Shown piece by piece: positions 63,330 through 64,000 of a stretch of 64,000 nt of DNA. Source of the stretch: Pseudomonas uvaldensis (lineage in GTDB: Bacteria > Pseudomonadota > Gammaproteobacteria > Pseudomonadales > Pseudomonadaceae); NCBI RefSeq assembly GCF_021271205.1, contig NZ_JAIWKS010000003.1, forward strand, positions 496,001 to 560,000, given 5' to 3'. How positions within the stretch are numbered: the first letter of the stretch is position 1; every line of letters begins with the position of its first letter. A program made the position numbers and the translations under genes. Under the pieces are notes generated by a model that was not told the origin of the DNA, did no database searches, and saw nothing but the letters and a program-made list of their open reading frames with translations.

Positions 63330-64000
63330 CAGCGGTCACCACGATCGGCGGTTTTTTCCAGCTCGCTGACCATCCGGCGGATGCGATCGGCCAGTTTTTC
63401 CGAGCTCATGCTTTCCCTGAACCGTTCCACCAGCAAAGGGAACCCCAGCGGAGTGGGGCGCTTGATAGCGTAAAGATCCAGCTTCAAGGTATTGAGGCGT
63501 TCCAAGGTCTGCTCCAATCGGCGTATGTCCAATTCTTCCCGTAAGACTTCCTCGCCGGCCTGGGCCAGTAAAAGATTGTCGGCGTCGTACTGCTTGAACA
63601 CCTGAAAGAACAACCCACTGGAAGCCTGGACCTGCCGGGTGCTTTTAGGTGCGCCGGGGTAGCCGGCGAAGACCAGGCCGGCGATCCGGGCGATTTCACG
63701 GAAGCGTCGCAGGGCCAGTTCCCCGGCATTCAGGCTGGCGAGAACATCGGCCAGCAAATTGTCGGCGCTCAGCAGCTCCCGGTTCAGGCGCTGCGACCAA
63801 TCCACCGCCGTGGCGCTGAGCAGTTCCAGGCCGTAATCGTTGACGGCGATGGAAAAAGTCACCGGTTGCTGCCGGCTGACGCGCCAAGCCAGCAGGCTGG
63901 CGAGCCCCAGATGAACCTGGCGGCCGGCAAACGGATAGAGAAACAGATGCCAACCTTCCCGGGATTTCAGGGCTTCGGCCAACAACGTGGTTTGTGTGGG
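63329..64000 (-). CDS. Ligase-associated DEXH-box helicase (C-terminal part, cut by window edge)
   Basis: About 223 C-terminal residues; the gene continues past base 64000. [25 protein letters not shown] and [33 protein letters not shown] are the Lhr-like C-terminal domain of this helicase family. The ATPase motifs lie outside the window. Confidence 0.9.
   Translation of the reverse strand, partial: PTQTTLLAEALKSREGWHLFLYPFAGRQVHLGLASLLAWRVSRQQPVTFSIAVNDYGLELLSATAVDWSQRLNRELLSADNLLADVLASLNAGELALRRFREIARIAGLVFAGYPGAPKSTRQVQASSGLFFQVFKQYDADNLLLAQAGEEVLREELDIRRLEQTLERLNTLKLDLYAIKRPTPLGFPLLVERFRESMSSEKLADRIRRMVSELEKTADRGDR

Overview
This window is chromosomal DNA from a Pseudomonas of the P. fluorescens group. 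The gene order mutS – phage-tail cluster – cinA – recA – recX, the 16-bp CTG-N10-CAG LexA boxes, the short inverted REP repeats (GGAGCGGGCTTGCTCGCGA type) and Pseudomonas-specific families (ErdR, FinR/Fpr, DUF6124, the PA3611 family) all point there. Coding DNA is GC-rich. A few short stretches (about 28.99-29.49 kb and the 10.5-11.1 kb fibre gene) are visibly more AT-rich.

Layout. 1-2509: mutS, cut by the left edge. 2.7-3.8 kb: decayed accessory genes, namely a zeta-toxin remnant with an internal deletion and a frameshifted DUF6124 gene that has a strongly structured upstream region. 4.2-5.2 kb: a LexA/S24-type repressor, with a shared dyad operator (ATGC-N6-GCAT) once in front of the repressor and three times around a sigma70 promoter that faces the tailocin genes. 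5.2-6.4 kb: a leader with an intrinsic terminator, an orphan Mu-Com-like zinc finger and a secreted jelly-roll-like protein. 6.4-17.9 kb: a complete contractile P2-like (R-pyocin-like) tailocin in the order holin, V, W, J, I, fibre, chaperone, sheath, tube, E/E', tape measure, U, X, D. 18.0-29.0 kb: a second contractile tailocin of Mu type in the order gp37-like terminator, DUF2635, sheath, tube, gp41/41', tape measure, gp43, gp44, gp45, gp46, gp47, gp48, fibre. 29.5-30.6 kb: one shared lysis cassette (GH19 endolysin, i-spanin, nested o-spanin). I see no capsid, portal, terminase or integrase, so both modules are best read as headless killing particles released by SOS-triggered lysis. Both tape-measure genes follow a -1 programmed frameshift at a T6 slippery site.

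30.6-43.2 kb is core genome: cinA, recA (SOS box), recX, a LOG-family protein, the PA3611-like exported protein, a DTW-domain tRNA modification enzyme, erdR, dgkA, finR/fpr (divergent), trmO, a DUF1456 gene, a pseudouridine synthase-like protein that appears to lack the catalytic Asp, a GNAT acetyltransferase and rimO. 43.5-45.4 kb: the potassium transporter kup.

45.6-49.1 kb is the most unusual metabolic locus: a three-gene operon with a stand-alone isonitrile (isocyanide) synthase, a HAD phosphatase, and a second isonitrile synthase fused to an Fe(II)/2-oxoglutarate dioxygenase. It predicts a small isonitrile natural product, possibly undescribed. 49.2-53.2 kb: the acvB/virJ-like and mprF pair for aminoacyl-phosphatidylglycerol. 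53.3-53.7 kb: two tandem initiator tRNA-Met genes, each with its own terminator. The rest is dinB (SOS box), a lipoprotein, proS, ampG, an alkyltransferase-like gene, a DUF481 outer-membrane protein, a cold-shock gene, dcd, a small acidic protein, pdeM and the 3' part of the ligase-associated helicase gene at the right edge.

The SOS theme links much of the window: recA and dinB carry LexA boxes, and the tailocin repressor keeps the cleavage site and Ser/Lys dyad expected for RecA-stimulated self-cleavage.
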